A DNA stretch of 64,000 nt from Pelagibius sp964472095 (GCA_964472095.1 CAYYIV010000010.1:75502-139501), one strand, 5' to 3'. Shown: positions 43,018 to 51,655, counted from the first letter of the stretch. Notes: a model not told the origin generated them from the letters alone. Made by a program: numbers and translations.

Positions 43018-43320
43018 TTGAACCTGACACCACGTGAGAAGGATAAGCTGCTGGTCGCCATGGCGGCCTTGGTGGCGCGCAACCGGCTCGAACGGGGCTG
43101 CAAGCTGAACTACCCGGAGGCCATCGCGCTGATTTCCGACTATGTGGTCGAGGGCGCGCGCGACGGCCGGACGGTGGCCGAGCTCATGCGCGCCGGCGGC
43201 ACGGTATTGGCCCGCGATCAGGTCATGGACGGCATCGCCGAGATGATCCACGAGATTCAGGTCGAAGCGACTTTTCCCGACGGCACCAAGCTGGTGACCG
43301 TGCATCAGCCCATCCGCTAG
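43018..43320 (+). CDS. ureA: urease gamma subunit
   Basis: A 100-residue urease gamma subunit, full length for the family (LTPREKDKLLVAMAALVARN, then NYPEAIALISDYVVEGARDG). No ATG is available at the expected position; TTG preceded by GGGAGGTGGAG is the start, giving the canonical MNLTPREKDKL. Structural subunit of the (alpha-beta-gamma)3 enzyme. Confidence 0.95.
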   Translation: MNLTPREKDKLLVAMAALVARNRLERGCKLNYPEAIALISDYVVEGARDGRTVAELMRAGGTVLARDQVMDGIAEMIHEIQVEATFPDGTKLVTVHQPIR

Positions 43321-43335
43321 GGAGGCCGCAGGACG

Positions 43336-43647
43336 ATGATTCCAGGAGAGATCATGGTCGCCGCCGGCGACATCGAGCTGAATGTGGGTCGCGAGACCGT
43401 CACCCTGCTGGTGGAGAACACCGGCGACCGCCCGGTGCAGGTCGGCTCGCACTATCATTTCTACGAGACCAACGCAGCGCTGGCCTTCGACCGCGAGAAG
43501 GCACGCGGCTGTCGCCTCGACATTCCCGCCGGCACGGCGGTGCGCTTCGAGCCGGGCCAGGGACGGGAGGTCACGTTGATCCCCTACGCGGGCACGCGCG
43601 AGGTCCACGGCTTCAACGCCAAGATCAACGGCCGACTGGAGGGCTAA
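43336..43647 (+). CDS. ureB: urease beta subunit
   Basis: A 103-residue urease beta subunit starting MIPGEIMVAAGDIELNVGRE, with the conserved NTGDRPVQVGSHYHFYE and RLDIPAGTAVRFEPGQ. Full family length. Its stop codon is directly followed by a 264-bp MITE-like element that separates it from ureC, an unusual gap in an otherwise tight gene set. Confidence 0.95.
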   Translation: MIPGEIMVAAGDIELNVGRETVTLLVENTGDRPVQVGSHYHFYETNAALAFDREKARGCRLDIPAGTAVRFEPGQGREVTLIPYAGTREVHGFNAKINGRLEG

Positions 43648-43911
43648 GTACCCACTATGAGGATTAGATGCATCATGAGATCGTCTTTTCGACCGCATCC
43701 GGCAGGAGCCGCGCGCAGCGCGATGTGGTGCATCGGGCAAGCGCGGCGACGCCCCGGATGCGGAGCGGAAAGCGACCCTTCGGGCGGCCGGGGGCGGCCC
43801 GTGGACGTCGTCGCGCCGGCTTGCCGATGGCCCACATCGCCGGCGCCGGCGCTCCTAGCCACGGGACGCCCCCGGCCGTCTCATGACGCATCTAATCCTT
43901 ATAGTGAGTAC
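43648..43911. mobile_element. 264-bp MITE-like element inserted between ureB and ureC
   Basis: Terminal inverted repeats of 33 bp (43648-43680 and 43879-43911) match at 30 positions and both end in GTAC. Inside are two further strong hairpins: CCGCATCCGG/CCGGATGCGG (43693-43702 and 43754-43763) and a 19-bp pair at 43786-43804 and 43859-43877 with one mismatch. No transposase is encoded; the small open frames inside lack coding character. The element starts one base after the ureB stop and ends five bases before the ureC ATG, so it forms a structured spacer in the ure mRNA. Its right end supplies the sequence just upstream of the ureC start. Confidence 0.82.
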
Positions 43912-43916
43912 TGAAC

Positions 43917-45626
43917 ATGCCGGTGAAACTGGACCGCGCCGCCTATGCCGCGATGTACGGCCCGACGATCGGCGACCGGGTACGGCTGGCCGATACCGAT
44001 CTTATCATCGAGGTTGAGAAAGACCTGACAACCTACGGGGAAGAGGTGAAATTCGGTGGCGGCAAGGTGATCCGTGACGGGATGGGCCAGTCCCAGGCCG
44101 GGCGCGCGGAAGGTGCCGTCGACACGGTAATCACCAACGCCCTGATCGTCGACCACTGGGGCGTCGTGAAGGCCGACGTCGGGATCAAGGACGGCCGCAT
44201 CGCCGGCATCGGCAAGGCCGGCAATCCCGACGTGCAGCCGAACGTCGACATCGTCATTGGCCCGGGCACCGAAGCCATCGCCGGCGAGGGGCGCATCCTC
44301 ACCGCCGGCGGCATCGACGCCCACATCCACTGGATCTGCCCGCAGCAGATGGACGACGCGCTCTACTCGGGCGTTACCACCATGCTGGGCGGCGGCACCG
44401 GCCCGGCCGAAGGCACCAACGCCACCACCGCCACGCCCGGCCCCTGGCACATCCACCGCATGCTGATGGCCGCCGAGGGCTTTCCCATGAACCTCGGCTT
44501 CTTCGGCAAGGGCAACGCGTCGAAGCCGACGGCGCTGCTCGAACAGGTCCACGCCGGGGCCTGCGCCCTGAAGCTGCACGAGGACTGGGGCACCACGCCC
44601 TCGGCCATCGACGTCTGCCTGGCGGTGGCCGAGGAAACCGACATTGCCGTCGCCATCCACACCGACACCCTCAACGAGTCCGGCTTCGTCGAGAACACCA
44701 TCGCCGCCTTCAAGGGCCGCAGCATCCACGCTTTCCACACCGAGGGCGCCGGCGGCGGCCATGCGCCCGACATCATCAAGGTCTGCGGCGAACTGAACGT
44801 GCTGCCGTCCTCGACCAATCCGACGCGGCCCTTCACGGTGAACACCGTGGACGAGCACCTCGACATGCTGATGGTTTGCCACCACCTCGACCCGAAGATC
44901 CCCGAGGACCTGGCCTTCGCCGAGAGCCGCATCCGGCGCGAGACCATCGCCGCCGAGGATATCCTGCACGACCTTGGCGCCTTCTCCATGATCGCCTCCG
45001 ACAGCCAGGCCATGGGCCGGGTCGGCGAGGTGGTCATCCGCACCTGGCAGACCGCCGACAAGATGAAGAAGCAGCGCGGCAGCCTGCCTGAGGAGCGTGG
45101 CGACAACGACAACTTCCGGGTCAGGCGCTACATCGCCAAGTACACCATCAATCCGGCGATCACCCACGGCATCGCCCATGCCGTCGGCTCAGTCGAGGTC
45201 GGCAAGCTGGCCGACCTGGTGCTGTGGAAGCCGATGTTCTTCGGCGTGAAGCCGGACCTGGTGCTGAAGTGCGGCACCATCGCCGCGGCGGCCATGGGCG
45301 ATCCCAACGCCTCGATCCCGACGCCGCAGCCGGTGCACTACCGGCCGATGTTCGGCGCCTACGGCAAGGCGATGACGGCGAGCGCCGTTACCTTCGTCTC
45401 CAAGGCGGCGGCGGAGGCCGACGTCGGCCGCCAGCTCGGCCTCGCGCGCCAGGTCATGCCGGTCTCGGGCATCCGCAAGGTGACCAAGAAGGACATGGTG
45501 CTGAACGACTACCTGCCGAAGATCGAGGTCGATCCGGAAACCTACGAGGTGCGGGCCGACGGCCAACTCCTGACCTGCGAGCCGGCGCAAGTGCTGCCCA
45601 TGGCGCAGCGCTACTTCCTGTTCTAG
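43917..45626 (+). CDS. ureC: urease alpha (catalytic) subunit
   Basis: A 569-residue catalytic subunit. The nickel-bridging carbamylated lysine is K219 in ALKLHEDWG; Ni ligands appear in AHIHWICPQQ, VAIHTDTLNE and FHTEGAGGGHAPD; the flap and catalytic His lie in MVCHHLD. Full length and no missing key residue. It hydrolyses urea to ammonia and carbamate in the cytoplasm. No good ribosome site is visible immediately before the ATG because the MITE-like element abuts it. Confidence 0.97.
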   Translation: MPVKLDRAAYAAMYGPTIGDRVRLADTDLIIEVEKDLTTYGEEVKFGGGKVIRDGMGQSQAGRAEGAVDTVITNALIVDHWGVVKADVGIKDGRIAGIGKAGNPDVQPNVDIVIGPGTEAIAGEGRILTAGGIDAHIHWICPQQMDDALYSGVTTMLGGGTGPAEGTNATTATPGPWHIHRMLMAAEGFPMNLGFFGKGNASKPTALLEQVHAGACALKLHEDWGTTPSAIDVCLAVAEETDIAVAIHTDTLNESGFVENTIAAFKGRSIHAFHTEGAGGGHAPDIIKVCGELNVLPSSTNPTRPFTVNTVDEHLDMLMVCHHLDPKIPEDLAFAESRIRRETIAAEDILHDLGAFSMIASDSQAMGRVGEVVIRTWQTADKMKKQRGSLPEERGDNDNFRVRRYIAKYTINPAITHGIAHAVGSVEVGKLADLVLWKPMFFGVKPDLVLKCGTIAAAAMGDPNASIPTPQPVHYRPMFGAYGKAMTASAVTFVSKAAAEADVGRQLGLARQVMPVSGIRKVTKKDMVLNDYLPKIEVDPETYEVRADGQLLTCEPAQVLPMAQRYFLF

Positions 45627-45672
45627 GGAGTCAAACGATGCTGTGCGCTCTGGCGGTGCCACTCTCTCGGTT

Positions 45673-45760
45673 GTCATCCTCGCACTTGTTGCGAGGATCC
45701 ATGGGAGAGGCCGGGCGCCAAGCGGCGGCCATGGACCCTCGCAACAAGTGCGAGGGTGAC
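45673..45760. repeat. inverted-repeat element between ureC and ureE (GTCATCCTCG type)
   Basis: Two 32-bp arms (45673-45704 and 45729-45760) starting GTCATCCTCGCACTTG match at 30 positions around a 24-base loop. This belongs to the GTCATCCTCG...CGAGGATCCATGG class of palindromic repeat that is widely dispersed in Alphaproteobacteria. It lies in a 213-bp non-coding gap in the ure operon. Confidence 0.8.
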
Positions 45761-45839
45761 AGTAAAAGTGTATGGGACCGCCTGTGCGATGAAGGCGAGC
45801 GATGAGAGGAAACGCTAGAGTCCAAGACCGGAGGACACG

Positions 45840-46316
45840 ATGCTGCGCGCAACCGAAGTGAAGCCGGCGGGAAGCTGGGAGCCGGGCGCGGCGCGCGACT
45901 GCGTGGTGCTCGACTTCGATGCCCGCCACCGCCGCCGCATCGTCATGCACGGCGAGGCGGGGCTCGACTTTCTGCTCGACCTGCCGGAGGCGGTGGCCCT
46001 GGCCGACGGCGACGGCCTGCAGCTGGAGGACGGCGGCCTGGTCGGCGTGAAGGCGGCGGCCGAGCGGCTCATCGAGGTGCGCGCGGGCGTGGGGATCCCC
46101 CTGGTCCGCATCGCCTGGCACCTGGGCAACCGTCACCTGCCGACGCAGATCCTGGGCGATGCCCTGCGTATCCGCGCGGACCACGTAATCCTCGACATGC
46201 TGGCGAAGATGGGCGCGAGCACCGAACTCATCGAGGCGCCTTTCGACCCGGAAGGCGGCGCCTACGGACAGGGCCGCACGCAAGGTCATGATCATGGGCA
46301 TCATCACCATGACTGA
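45840..46316 (+). CDS. ureE: urease accessory protein UreE (nickel metallochaperone)
   Basis: A 158-residue nickel-binding chaperone with the UreE core (VVLDFDARHRRRIVMHGEAG, then RIAWHLGNRHLPTQI) and a histidine-rich C-terminus (GHDHGHHHHD) that binds extra nickel. The ATG has GGAGG six bases upstream. It hands nickel to UreG. Its 3' end overlaps ureF. Confidence 0.94.
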   Translation: MLRATEVKPAGSWEPGAARDCVVLDFDARHRRRIVMHGEAGLDFLLDLPEAVALADGDGLQLEDGGLVGVKAAAERLIEVRAGVGIPLVRIAWHLGNRHLPTQILGDALRIRADHVILDMLAKMGASTELIEAPFDPEGGAYGQGRTQGHDHGHHHHD

Positions 46317-46995
46317 CTCGTTGTCGGAGGCCGGCCTCTACCGCCTGATGACCTGGCTGTCGCCGGGCTATCCGGTCGGCGCCTTCAGCTATTCCCACGG
46401 CCTGGAGCATGCGGTGGAGGCGGGGACGATCGCCGATGCCGCTTCCCTGGAGGCCTGGCTTGGCGACCTCCTACGCTTCGGCTCCGGGCGCAACGATGCC
46501 ATCCTCTTCTGCCACGCCCACGCGGCGGCAGCGCGGCCCTCGGCGCTGGCGGAAATCGCAGCCCTCGCCGGCGCCTTCGCCGCCTCCTCGGAGCGGCACC
46601 TGGAGACCACGGCCCAGGGTCGCGCCTTCCTCGAGGCGACGGCGGACGCCTGGCCCTGCGCCGCGCTCGATCGCCTGTGCGCGGCCTGGGACGGTCCGCT
46701 GGCCTATCCGGTGGTGGTCGCGGTCGCGGCGGCGGGCCACGGCCTCGCCCTGGAGCCGGCCCTGCACGCCTACCTGCACGGCTTTACCGGCAACCTGGTC
46801 TCCGCCGGGCTGCGCCTCATCCCGCTCGGCCAGCGCGACGGCCAGCGCGTCATCGCCGCCCTGGAGGCGCCGGTCGCCGCCGTCGTTCGTGCCGCGCCGG
46901 GCTTGCCGCTGGCTGATCTCGGCGGCGCGGCCGTGCTGGCGGATCTTGCCGCCATGCAACACGAAACCCAGTACACGAGGTTGTTCCGCTCATGA
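46294..46995 (+). CDS. ureF: urease accessory protein UreF
   Basis: A roughly 233-residue UreF (LYRLMTWLSPGYPVGAFSYS, then GLEHAVEAGTI). It acts with UreD and UreG in nickel insertion. Three ATGs compete: 46288, 46294 and 46309; AAGG at 46282-46285 is best spaced for 46294. All overlap the ureE end. The stop overlaps ureG by four bases. Confidence 0.92.
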   Translation: MGIITMTDSLSEAGLYRLMTWLSPGYPVGAFSYSHGLEHAVEAGTIADAASLEAWLGDLLRFGSGRNDAILFCHAHAAAARPSALAEIAALAGAFAASSERHLETTAQGRAFLEATADAWPCAALDRLCAAWDGPLAYPVVVAVAAAGHGLALEPALHAYLHGFTGNLVSAGLRLIPLGQRDGQRVIAALEAPVAAVVRAAPGLPLADLGGAAVLADLAAMQHETQYTRLFRS

Positions 46996-47633
46996 CTGCA
47001 TCATCTTCGGGTCCCTTGCGTGTCGGTATAGGCGGGCCGGTCGGCTCCGGCAAGACCGCGCTGATGGACGCACTCTGCAAGGCTCTGTCGCCGCGCTACG
47101 ACATCGCCGCCATCACCAATGACATCTACACTCGCGAGGATGCCGAATTCCTGACCCGCTCGGGCGCCCTGCCGCCGGAGCGCATCCTGGGCGTGGAGAC
47201 CGGCGGCTGCCCGCACACGGCGATCCGCGAGGACGCTTCCATCAACCTCGCGGCGGTTGCGGAGATGCGCCAGCGCTTCCCCAAGCTGGACCTGGTGCTC
47301 ATCGAATCCGGCGGCGACAACCTGGCCGCCACTTTCAGCCCGGAGCTGGCCGATATCACCATCTATGTCATCGACGTCTCGGCCGGCGACAAGATCCCGC
47401 GCAAAGGCGGCCCGGGCATCACCCGCTCCGACCTGCTGGTCATCAACAAAACCGACCTGGCGCCGCTGGTCGGCGCCAGCCTCGAGGTGATGGACCGCGA
47501 TGCGAGGAAGATGCGCGGCGAACGCCCCTTTGTCTTCGCCCAGGTGAAGGCCGGCAAGGGCGTGCCGGAGATCGCCGCCTTCATCGAGAAGACTGGCGGC
47601 CTTGGGTCCGCAAGCCGGATCTCGGCGGCCTAG
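46992..47633 (+). CDS. ureG: urease accessory protein UreG (GTPase)
   Basis: A 213-residue GTPase with P-loop GIGGPVGSGKTAL, the nickel-binding Cys-Pro-His in GGCPHTAIRED, and the guanine-specificity motif VINKTDLAP. It drives nickel delivery to urease by GTP hydrolysis. Last gene of the urea block; it converges on the next gene with a 4-bp overlap of stops. Confidence 0.96.
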   Translation: MTASSSGPLRVGIGGPVGSGKTALMDALCKALSPRYDIAAITNDIYTREDAEFLTRSGALPPERILGVETGGCPHTAIREDASINLAAVAEMRQRFPKLDLVLIESGGDNLAATFSPELADITIYVIDVSAGDKIPRKGGPGITRSDLLVINKTDLAPLVGASLEVMDRDARKMRGERPFVFAQVKAGKGVPEIAAFIEKTGGLGSASRISAA

Positions 47634-48136
47634 AACTCCAGGTCTGCCGCCACCGCGTCGATGCCGTCGCGGGCGCATTCATCGTCCATCTCGCCGCCAG
47701 GAGCACCGGAGACGCCGACCGCTCCGACGATGCTGCCCTGCGCCTCGACCGGCACGCCGCCGCCGAGCATCAGCGCTTCGGTGATGAAGTTGGCACCGTA
47801 GGCCTCGCTGCCGGGTGCGGTGGTTCCGCTGAGGGTCAGGGTGTCGCTGCGGAAGCTGACGGCAGTCCAGGCCTTGCGGCGGGCGGTCTCGGGTGTGTGC
47901 GGACCGGCGAAGCGGTCGCGCAGCATCATCTGCAGATTGCCGAAGCGGTCGACCACGGCGACGGCGATCTGCGCGCCCTTGGCGCGACAGCTCTCGAGGA
48001 CCGCTTCGGCCAGCTTCACTGTGATCTCCGGCTTCATGACGGAGAAGCTCACCAGGGCTTCCTCCTGGGCTTTTGCCGCCGGTGCTGTGGCGAGGGCGAT
48101 GCCGCAGGCCAGGGCCAGATGTCGGATGATCTTCAC
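47630..48136 (-). CDS. exported GlcG/HbpS-family (heme-binding-like) protein
   Basis: A 168-residue GlcG/HbpS-like protein with a signal peptide (LALACGIALATAPAAKA). Family signatures are IAVAVVDRFGNLQMMLRDRF, PETARRKAWTAVSF and GGGVPVEAQGSIVGAVGVSG. Members bind heme or cobalamin in some species, and the role here is not established. GTG start with GGGGAG seven bases upstream. It is the distal gene of a leftward soxS-soxR-soxT set, which suggests a link with periplasmic sulfur or heme chemistry. Confidence 0.85.
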   Translation of the reverse strand: MKIIRHLALACGIALATAPAAKAQEEALVSFSVMKPEITVKLAEAVLESCRAKGAQIAVAVVDRFGNLQMMLRDRFAGPHTPETARRKAWTAVSFRSDTLTLSGTTAPGSEAYGANFITEALMLGGGVPVEAQGSIVGAVGVSGAPGGEMDDECARDGIDAVAADLEF

Positions 48137-48162
48137 GCTCTTGTCTCCCCTATGTCGGCCGG

Positions 48163-49251
48163 CTATTCGGCTGACTTGTGATGCGAAATCCTGAACACGC
48201 TCCAGACCGATCCTTCCAGCAGGTAACTGAGGCCGAGTCGCGCGCCGATGGCGACGGAAATCATCACCACCGGCGCGGAGATCGCCAGCACCGAAGCGGC
48301 GGTGACGCCCTGGCCGATGGTGCAGCCCATGGCGAAGACGCCGCCGACCCCCATGAGGAAGGCGCCGACGATGTGGCGGCCCAGCTCGCGTGCGTCGTCG
48401 CAGGCTTCCCAGCGCACGTCGTGCTTGCGCCAGGCGACCAGCGCCGCGCCGAGGCCGACGCCGATCACCAGTCCGACGCCGTAGTCGGGCATGACCCCGG
48501 TATAGGTGATGAACTGCATCAGCGTGTCGCCGACCGGCACGACGAAGGAGCCGGCCTCCAGCTGCACCGGCTCGAAGGCGTGACGGGAACCCCAGCTCGT
48601 CACCACCCAGCCGACGGCAATGCCGGTACCGATCACCGTGGCGGTGAGGATATGGCCGAGGCGGCGCCGGTAGTCGGCGGAGGCGAACACCCAGGACAGC
48701 AGCAACCCGGCGACCAGCATGGCAACCGGCAGCCTCGCATCGATGCCGAAGAGGGCTGAGACCAGGCTGCCGAGCGACTGGTCGCCGGCGAAGCTGAGGT
48801 CGAGAGCGAGGTCGTCGACCACCGTGACGCGACCCTGGGCGATGAGGCCGCGTTGGGCGGCCAGGGCCGAGAGGCCGAGCACGATGAGCACCACCAGCGA
48901 GCGCAGGCTGCCGCCGCCGAGGCGGACCAGCGCGCCGAAGCCGCAGGTGCCGACCAGGGCCATGCCGAAGCCGAAGGCGAGGCCGCCGAGGATGGCGCCG
49001 GTCCAGCCGAAGGCGGGGTCGAGATAGAAGGAGCGGCGGAGGTCGACCAGGCCGCTCAGCATCAGTGCCTGAGTGGCGACGATGGCAACCGCGGCGGCCA
49101 GCACCCAGGTGCGCAGGCCGTTGGAGTCATTGGCGTACCAATGCCGCTCGAGGGCCGCCAGAGTGCAGAAGCGGTCGAGCCGTGCGGCTGCGCCGATGAC
49201 GATTCCGGTAAGGCCACCGGCGATGGGTAACAGCCAGCCGACGTCTTCCAT
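48163..49251 (-). CDS. soxT: YeeE/YedE-family sulfur-compound transporter (SoxT-like)
   Basis: A 362-residue membrane protein with about nine hydrophobic segments and the conserved cysteine motifs of the thiosulfate importer family: RFCTLAAL, GTCGFGALVRLGGGS and MGCTIGQGVTA. Such proteins import thiosulfate or related sulfur species; SoxT is the name used when one accompanies soxRS, as here. Start chosen at the second Met, which follows GGAGGAAAG at suitable spacing. It is transcribed leftward behind the ArsR-type regulator. Confidence 0.85.
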   Translation of the reverse strand: MEDVGWLLPIAGGLTGIVIGAAARLDRFCTLAALERHWYANDSNGLRTWVLAAAVAIVATQALMLSGLVDLRRSFYLDPAFGWTGAILGGLAFGFGMALVGTCGFGALVRLGGGSLRSLVVLIVLGLSALAAQRGLIAQGRVTVVDDLALDLSFAGDQSLGSLVSALFGIDARLPVAMLVAGLLLSWVFASADYRRRLGHILTATVIGTGIAVGWVVTSWGSRHAFEPVQLEAGSFVVPVGDTLMQFITYTGVMPDYGVGLVIGVGLGAALVAWRKHDVRWEACDDARELGRHIVGAFLMGVGGVFAMGCTIGQGVTAASVLAISAPVVMISVAIGARLGLSYLLEGSVWSVFRISHHKSAE

Positions 49252-49317
49252 CGACTCTTTCCTCCCCATTTGGGGCCCGCCGGCACGGGTTGCGCCGCGG
49301 CTGGGCCCTGGAACCGC

Positions 49318-49668
49318 TTATGGCTTGCGGTTTTCTTCCGTAGCAGGCTTGCAGAAGAACTCGTAGAGCATCTCCACCAGCTGCGAGACTTCTTCATTGG
49401 CGATCGAGTAGTAGACCATGCGGCCTTCGCGGCGCGTCTGCACCAGGCGGTCGAAGCGCAGCCGGGCCAGTTGCTGGGATACCGCCGCCTGCGGCATGTT
49501 CATGATTTCCTCGAGTTCGGAGACTGACTTCTCCCCTTTGACGAGGATGCAGAGAATCAGCAGGCGGCTCTCGTGGGACAGCGCCTTCAGGAGATCGCCG
49601 GCCTTGCGCGCCTGCGCCATGAGGACATCGATGTCCTTGGCATTGACGGCTGAATTTAGGTCGGACAT
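49318..49668 (-). CDS. soxR: ArsR-family persulfide-responsive repressor (SoxR/BigR/SqrR type)
   Basis: A 116-residue ArsR winged-helix repressor. HTH region: SVSELEEIMNMPQAAVSQQL. Cys40 (LLILCILV) and Cys106 (YEFFCKP) are placed almost exactly as the sensing pair of SqrR/BigR (about 41 and 107), where they link through a polysulfide and release DNA. It is therefore likely the sulfide/thiosulfate-responsive repressor of the sox genes. This SoxR is unrelated to the redox MerR-type SoxR of enterics. Confidence 0.88.
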   Translation of the reverse strand: MSDLNSAVNAKDIDVLMAQARKAGDLLKALSHESRLLILCILVKGEKSVSELEEIMNMPQAAVSQQLARLRFDRLVQTRREGRMVYYSIANEEVSQLVEMLYEFFCKPATEENRKP

Positions 49669-49729
49669 CTGCGGATCCGTTTTCCTGTCACTCGACGCTA
49701 ACATTCTACAACGAGTGGTCCCTCGGCAC

Positions 49730-50149
49730 CTATCCGCCGAGAGCCGAGCCTTGCGGCGTGACCGTTTCGCCCGCCGGCAACCTGCCGAGCATTTCACCGA
49801 GCAGCGGCCAGAAGAAGTGCTCCCCGGGATAGCCGCGCAGGCGTGCGACCTCCACGCCGTTCTCCACCAGGATGAAGGTGGGCGTGAAGCGGTCGCCGGC
49901 AAGGCCCGCCAGGTCCGCCGGCCAGGGCCCCGTGACGTCGACGCGCCTCAGCGGCGCCAGGCGGCCTTCGCTGGTCTCCGGATAAGCCGGTGCGATCTCG
50001 TTGTTCCAGCGCAGGCACCAGCCGCAGCCTGGCCGCTCCAGCATGATCAGCTCGGCGGCGACAGCCGTTGGCGTGGTCCAGCCGCTGGCCAGCAGCGCGG
50101 CGGCGAGGACGAGGGCGCGGGCGCGGAAAACAGGGAGCAGCAACGTCAT
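49730..50149 (-). CDS. soxS: periplasmic thioredoxin-like protein SoxS
   Basis: A 139-residue exported thioredoxin-fold protein: hydrophobic signal (ALVLAAALLASGWTTPTAVA), redox motif RPGCGWC (CxxC) and a cis-Pro region FTPTFILVENG. In Paracoccus-type clusters SoxS keeps SoxYZ in an active reduced state. It is divergent from soxV with a 137-bp shared control region. The start is the ATG just before the signal peptide. Confidence 0.85.
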   Translation of the reverse strand: MTLLLPVFRARALVLAAALLASGWTTPTAVAAELIMLERPGCGWCLRWNNEIAPAYPETSEGRLAPLRRVDVTGPWPADLAGLAGDRFTPTFILVENGVEVARLRGYPGEHFFWPLLGEMLGRLPAGETVTPQGSALGG

Positions 50150-50173
50150 GGGTCGCCTCGGCGAGAAATCACG

Positions 50174-50207
50174 ATTGAATCGAAATAATATATATGAATT
50201 AATGCAT
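50174..50207. promoter_or_regulatory. soxS-soxV divergent control region
   Basis: An AT-rich patch in the divergent region holds ATTGAAT (50174-50180) and the near-palindrome ATGAATTAATGCAT (50194-50207, 12 of 14). ATTGAAT/ATTCAAT also recurs in the soxX upstream dyad, suggesting a common binding protein, most likely the neighbouring ArsR-type repressor. Confidence 0.45.
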
Positions 50208-50286
50208 GTATTGCAAACCCGGCGTTGAGACCGGGTCCACGGGAAGGTCATGCCACACAATGCCGCCGTTTCGCGAGCCCCGCTGA

Positions 50287-51021
50287 ATGTTCGACGTCTC
50301 CTACGGGGGCGCCTTTCTGGCGGGGCTGCTTTCCTTCGTTTCGCCCTGCGTGCTGCCGATAGTGCCGCCCTACATGGCCTATCTGGCCGGCCTTACCTTC
50401 GACGAACTGCAGGACGAGAAGAGGGGCGCCGACTCGACCCGGCAGCTGATCCTCGCTGCTGTCGGCTTCGTGCTCGGCTTCACCACCGTCTTCGTCGCCC
50501 TGGGCGCCACCGCCAGTATCATCGGCCAGTCGGTCGCGCGGTATTTCGACGTGCTGTCGATCATCGCCGGCGCGATCATCATCGTCATGGGCCTGCATTT
50601 CCTCGGCGTCTTCCGCATCGGGCTGTTCTACCGGGAGGCCCGGGTGCAGGTGAACCGCCGTCCGGCGGGTCTTGCCGGCGCCTACGTCATGGGCCTCGCC
50701 TTCGCCTTCGGCTGGACGCCTTGCGTCGGTCCGATCCTGTCGATGATCCTGTTCATGGCCGGTGCCGAGGCGACGGCCGCGCGGGGCGCCTTGCTGCTCA
50801 CGATCTATTCGCTCGGTATCGGGTTGCCGTTCCTGCTGGCAGCGGTCTTTGCGACCCGCTTTCTGTCCTGGGCCGGCCGCTTCAAGCGCCACATGCACAA
50901 GGTCGAGATGACCATGGGCGGCATCCTGGTGATCACGGGTATCCTGTTCATGACCGGCCAGATGGCGGAGATCGCCAACTGGCTGCTGGAAACCTTCCCC
51001 GGCTTTCAAAACATCGGATGA
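50287..51021 (+). CDS. soxV: CcdA-type membrane thiol transporter SoxV
   Basis: A 244-residue CcdA/DsbD-beta-like protein with six membrane segments and the two key cysteine motifs, SFVSPCVLPIVPPY and GWTPCVGPIL. It moves reducing equivalents from cytoplasmic thioredoxin to the periplasmic SoxW/SoxS. First gene of the rightward sox operon, 11 bp before soxW. Confidence 0.92.
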   Translation: MFDVSYGGAFLAGLLSFVSPCVLPIVPPYMAYLAGLTFDELQDEKRGADSTRQLILAAVGFVLGFTTVFVALGATASIIGQSVARYFDVLSIIAGAIIIVMGLHFLGVFRIGLFYREARVQVNRRPAGLAGAYVMGLAFAFGWTPCVGPILSMILFMAGAEATAARGALLLTIYSLGIGLPFLLAAVFATRFLSWAGRFKRHMHKVEMTMGGILVITGILFMTGQMAEIANWLLETFPGFQNIG

Positions 51022-51032
51022 GGAGACGAGAA

Positions 51033-51617
51033 ATGCTGAAACGCTTGGTTTTCGTTCTTGCGCTCTGCCTGCCGGCCGCACCCGGCTGGGCGGCGACCCT
51101 CGGCGATGACGGTCTGCACAAGGAGGATTGGTTCGCCATCACCTTCCGCGACATCGCTGAGGACATCGACGCGGCCAAGGAGGAGGGCAAGCGCCTGGCG
51201 ATCATTATCGAGCAGCGAGGCTGCATCTATTGCAAGAAGGTGCATGAGGAGATCCTCAGCGATCCCCAGGTGCGCGACTACATCGATGCCAACTTCAAGA
51301 TGGTGCAGTACAACCTCTATGGCGACGAGGAGGTCACCGACCTTGATGGCGAGGTGCTGACGGAAAAGACTGCGGCCCGCAAGTGGGGTATCGCTTTCAC
51401 GCCCACCATCCTGTTTCTGCCGGAAACCGCGGAGGGAGAGCTGGATACCCGCCAGGCTGCGGTCGCCTCGATGCCGGGCGCGTTTCAGAAGGGCACCTTC
51501 CTCGATATGTTCACCTGGGTTCGAGAAAAGCTCTACGACACCGAAGAGGACTTCCAGCGCTACCACGCCCGGCGGATTCGCGAGCGGACTGAAGCGGGGG
51601 TGACGAACACTGACTAG
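51033..51617 (+). CDS. soxW: periplasmic thioredoxin SoxW
   Basis: A 194-residue exported thioredoxin-like protein with signal VFVLALCLPAAPGWA, active site RGCIYCKK (CxxC) and cis-Pro in IAFTPTILFLPE. It accepts electrons from SoxV. The C-terminus is long and charged (YHARRIRERTEAG). Good AGGAG ribosome site. It matches SoxW by position and form. Confidence 0.88.
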   Translation: MLKRLVFVLALCLPAAPGWAATLGDDGLHKEDWFAITFRDIAEDIDAAKEEGKRLAIIIEQRGCIYCKKVHEEILSDPQVRDYIDANFKMVQYNLYGDEEVTDLDGEVLTEKTAARKWGIAFTPTILFLPETAEGELDTRQAAVASMPGAFQKGTFLDMFTWVREKLYDTEEDFQRYHARRIRERTEAGVTNTD

Positions 51618-51655
51618 GCCACCGGAAACGCTGCGGCCAGGCGGGAATATCAACA

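Noticed and set aside
43657..43914. Small open frames inside the ureB-ureC element as genes
   Set aside because: They run through inverted repeats and hairpins, lack ribosome sites and have Arg/Pro/Cys-rich random-like composition. They are products of the repeat.
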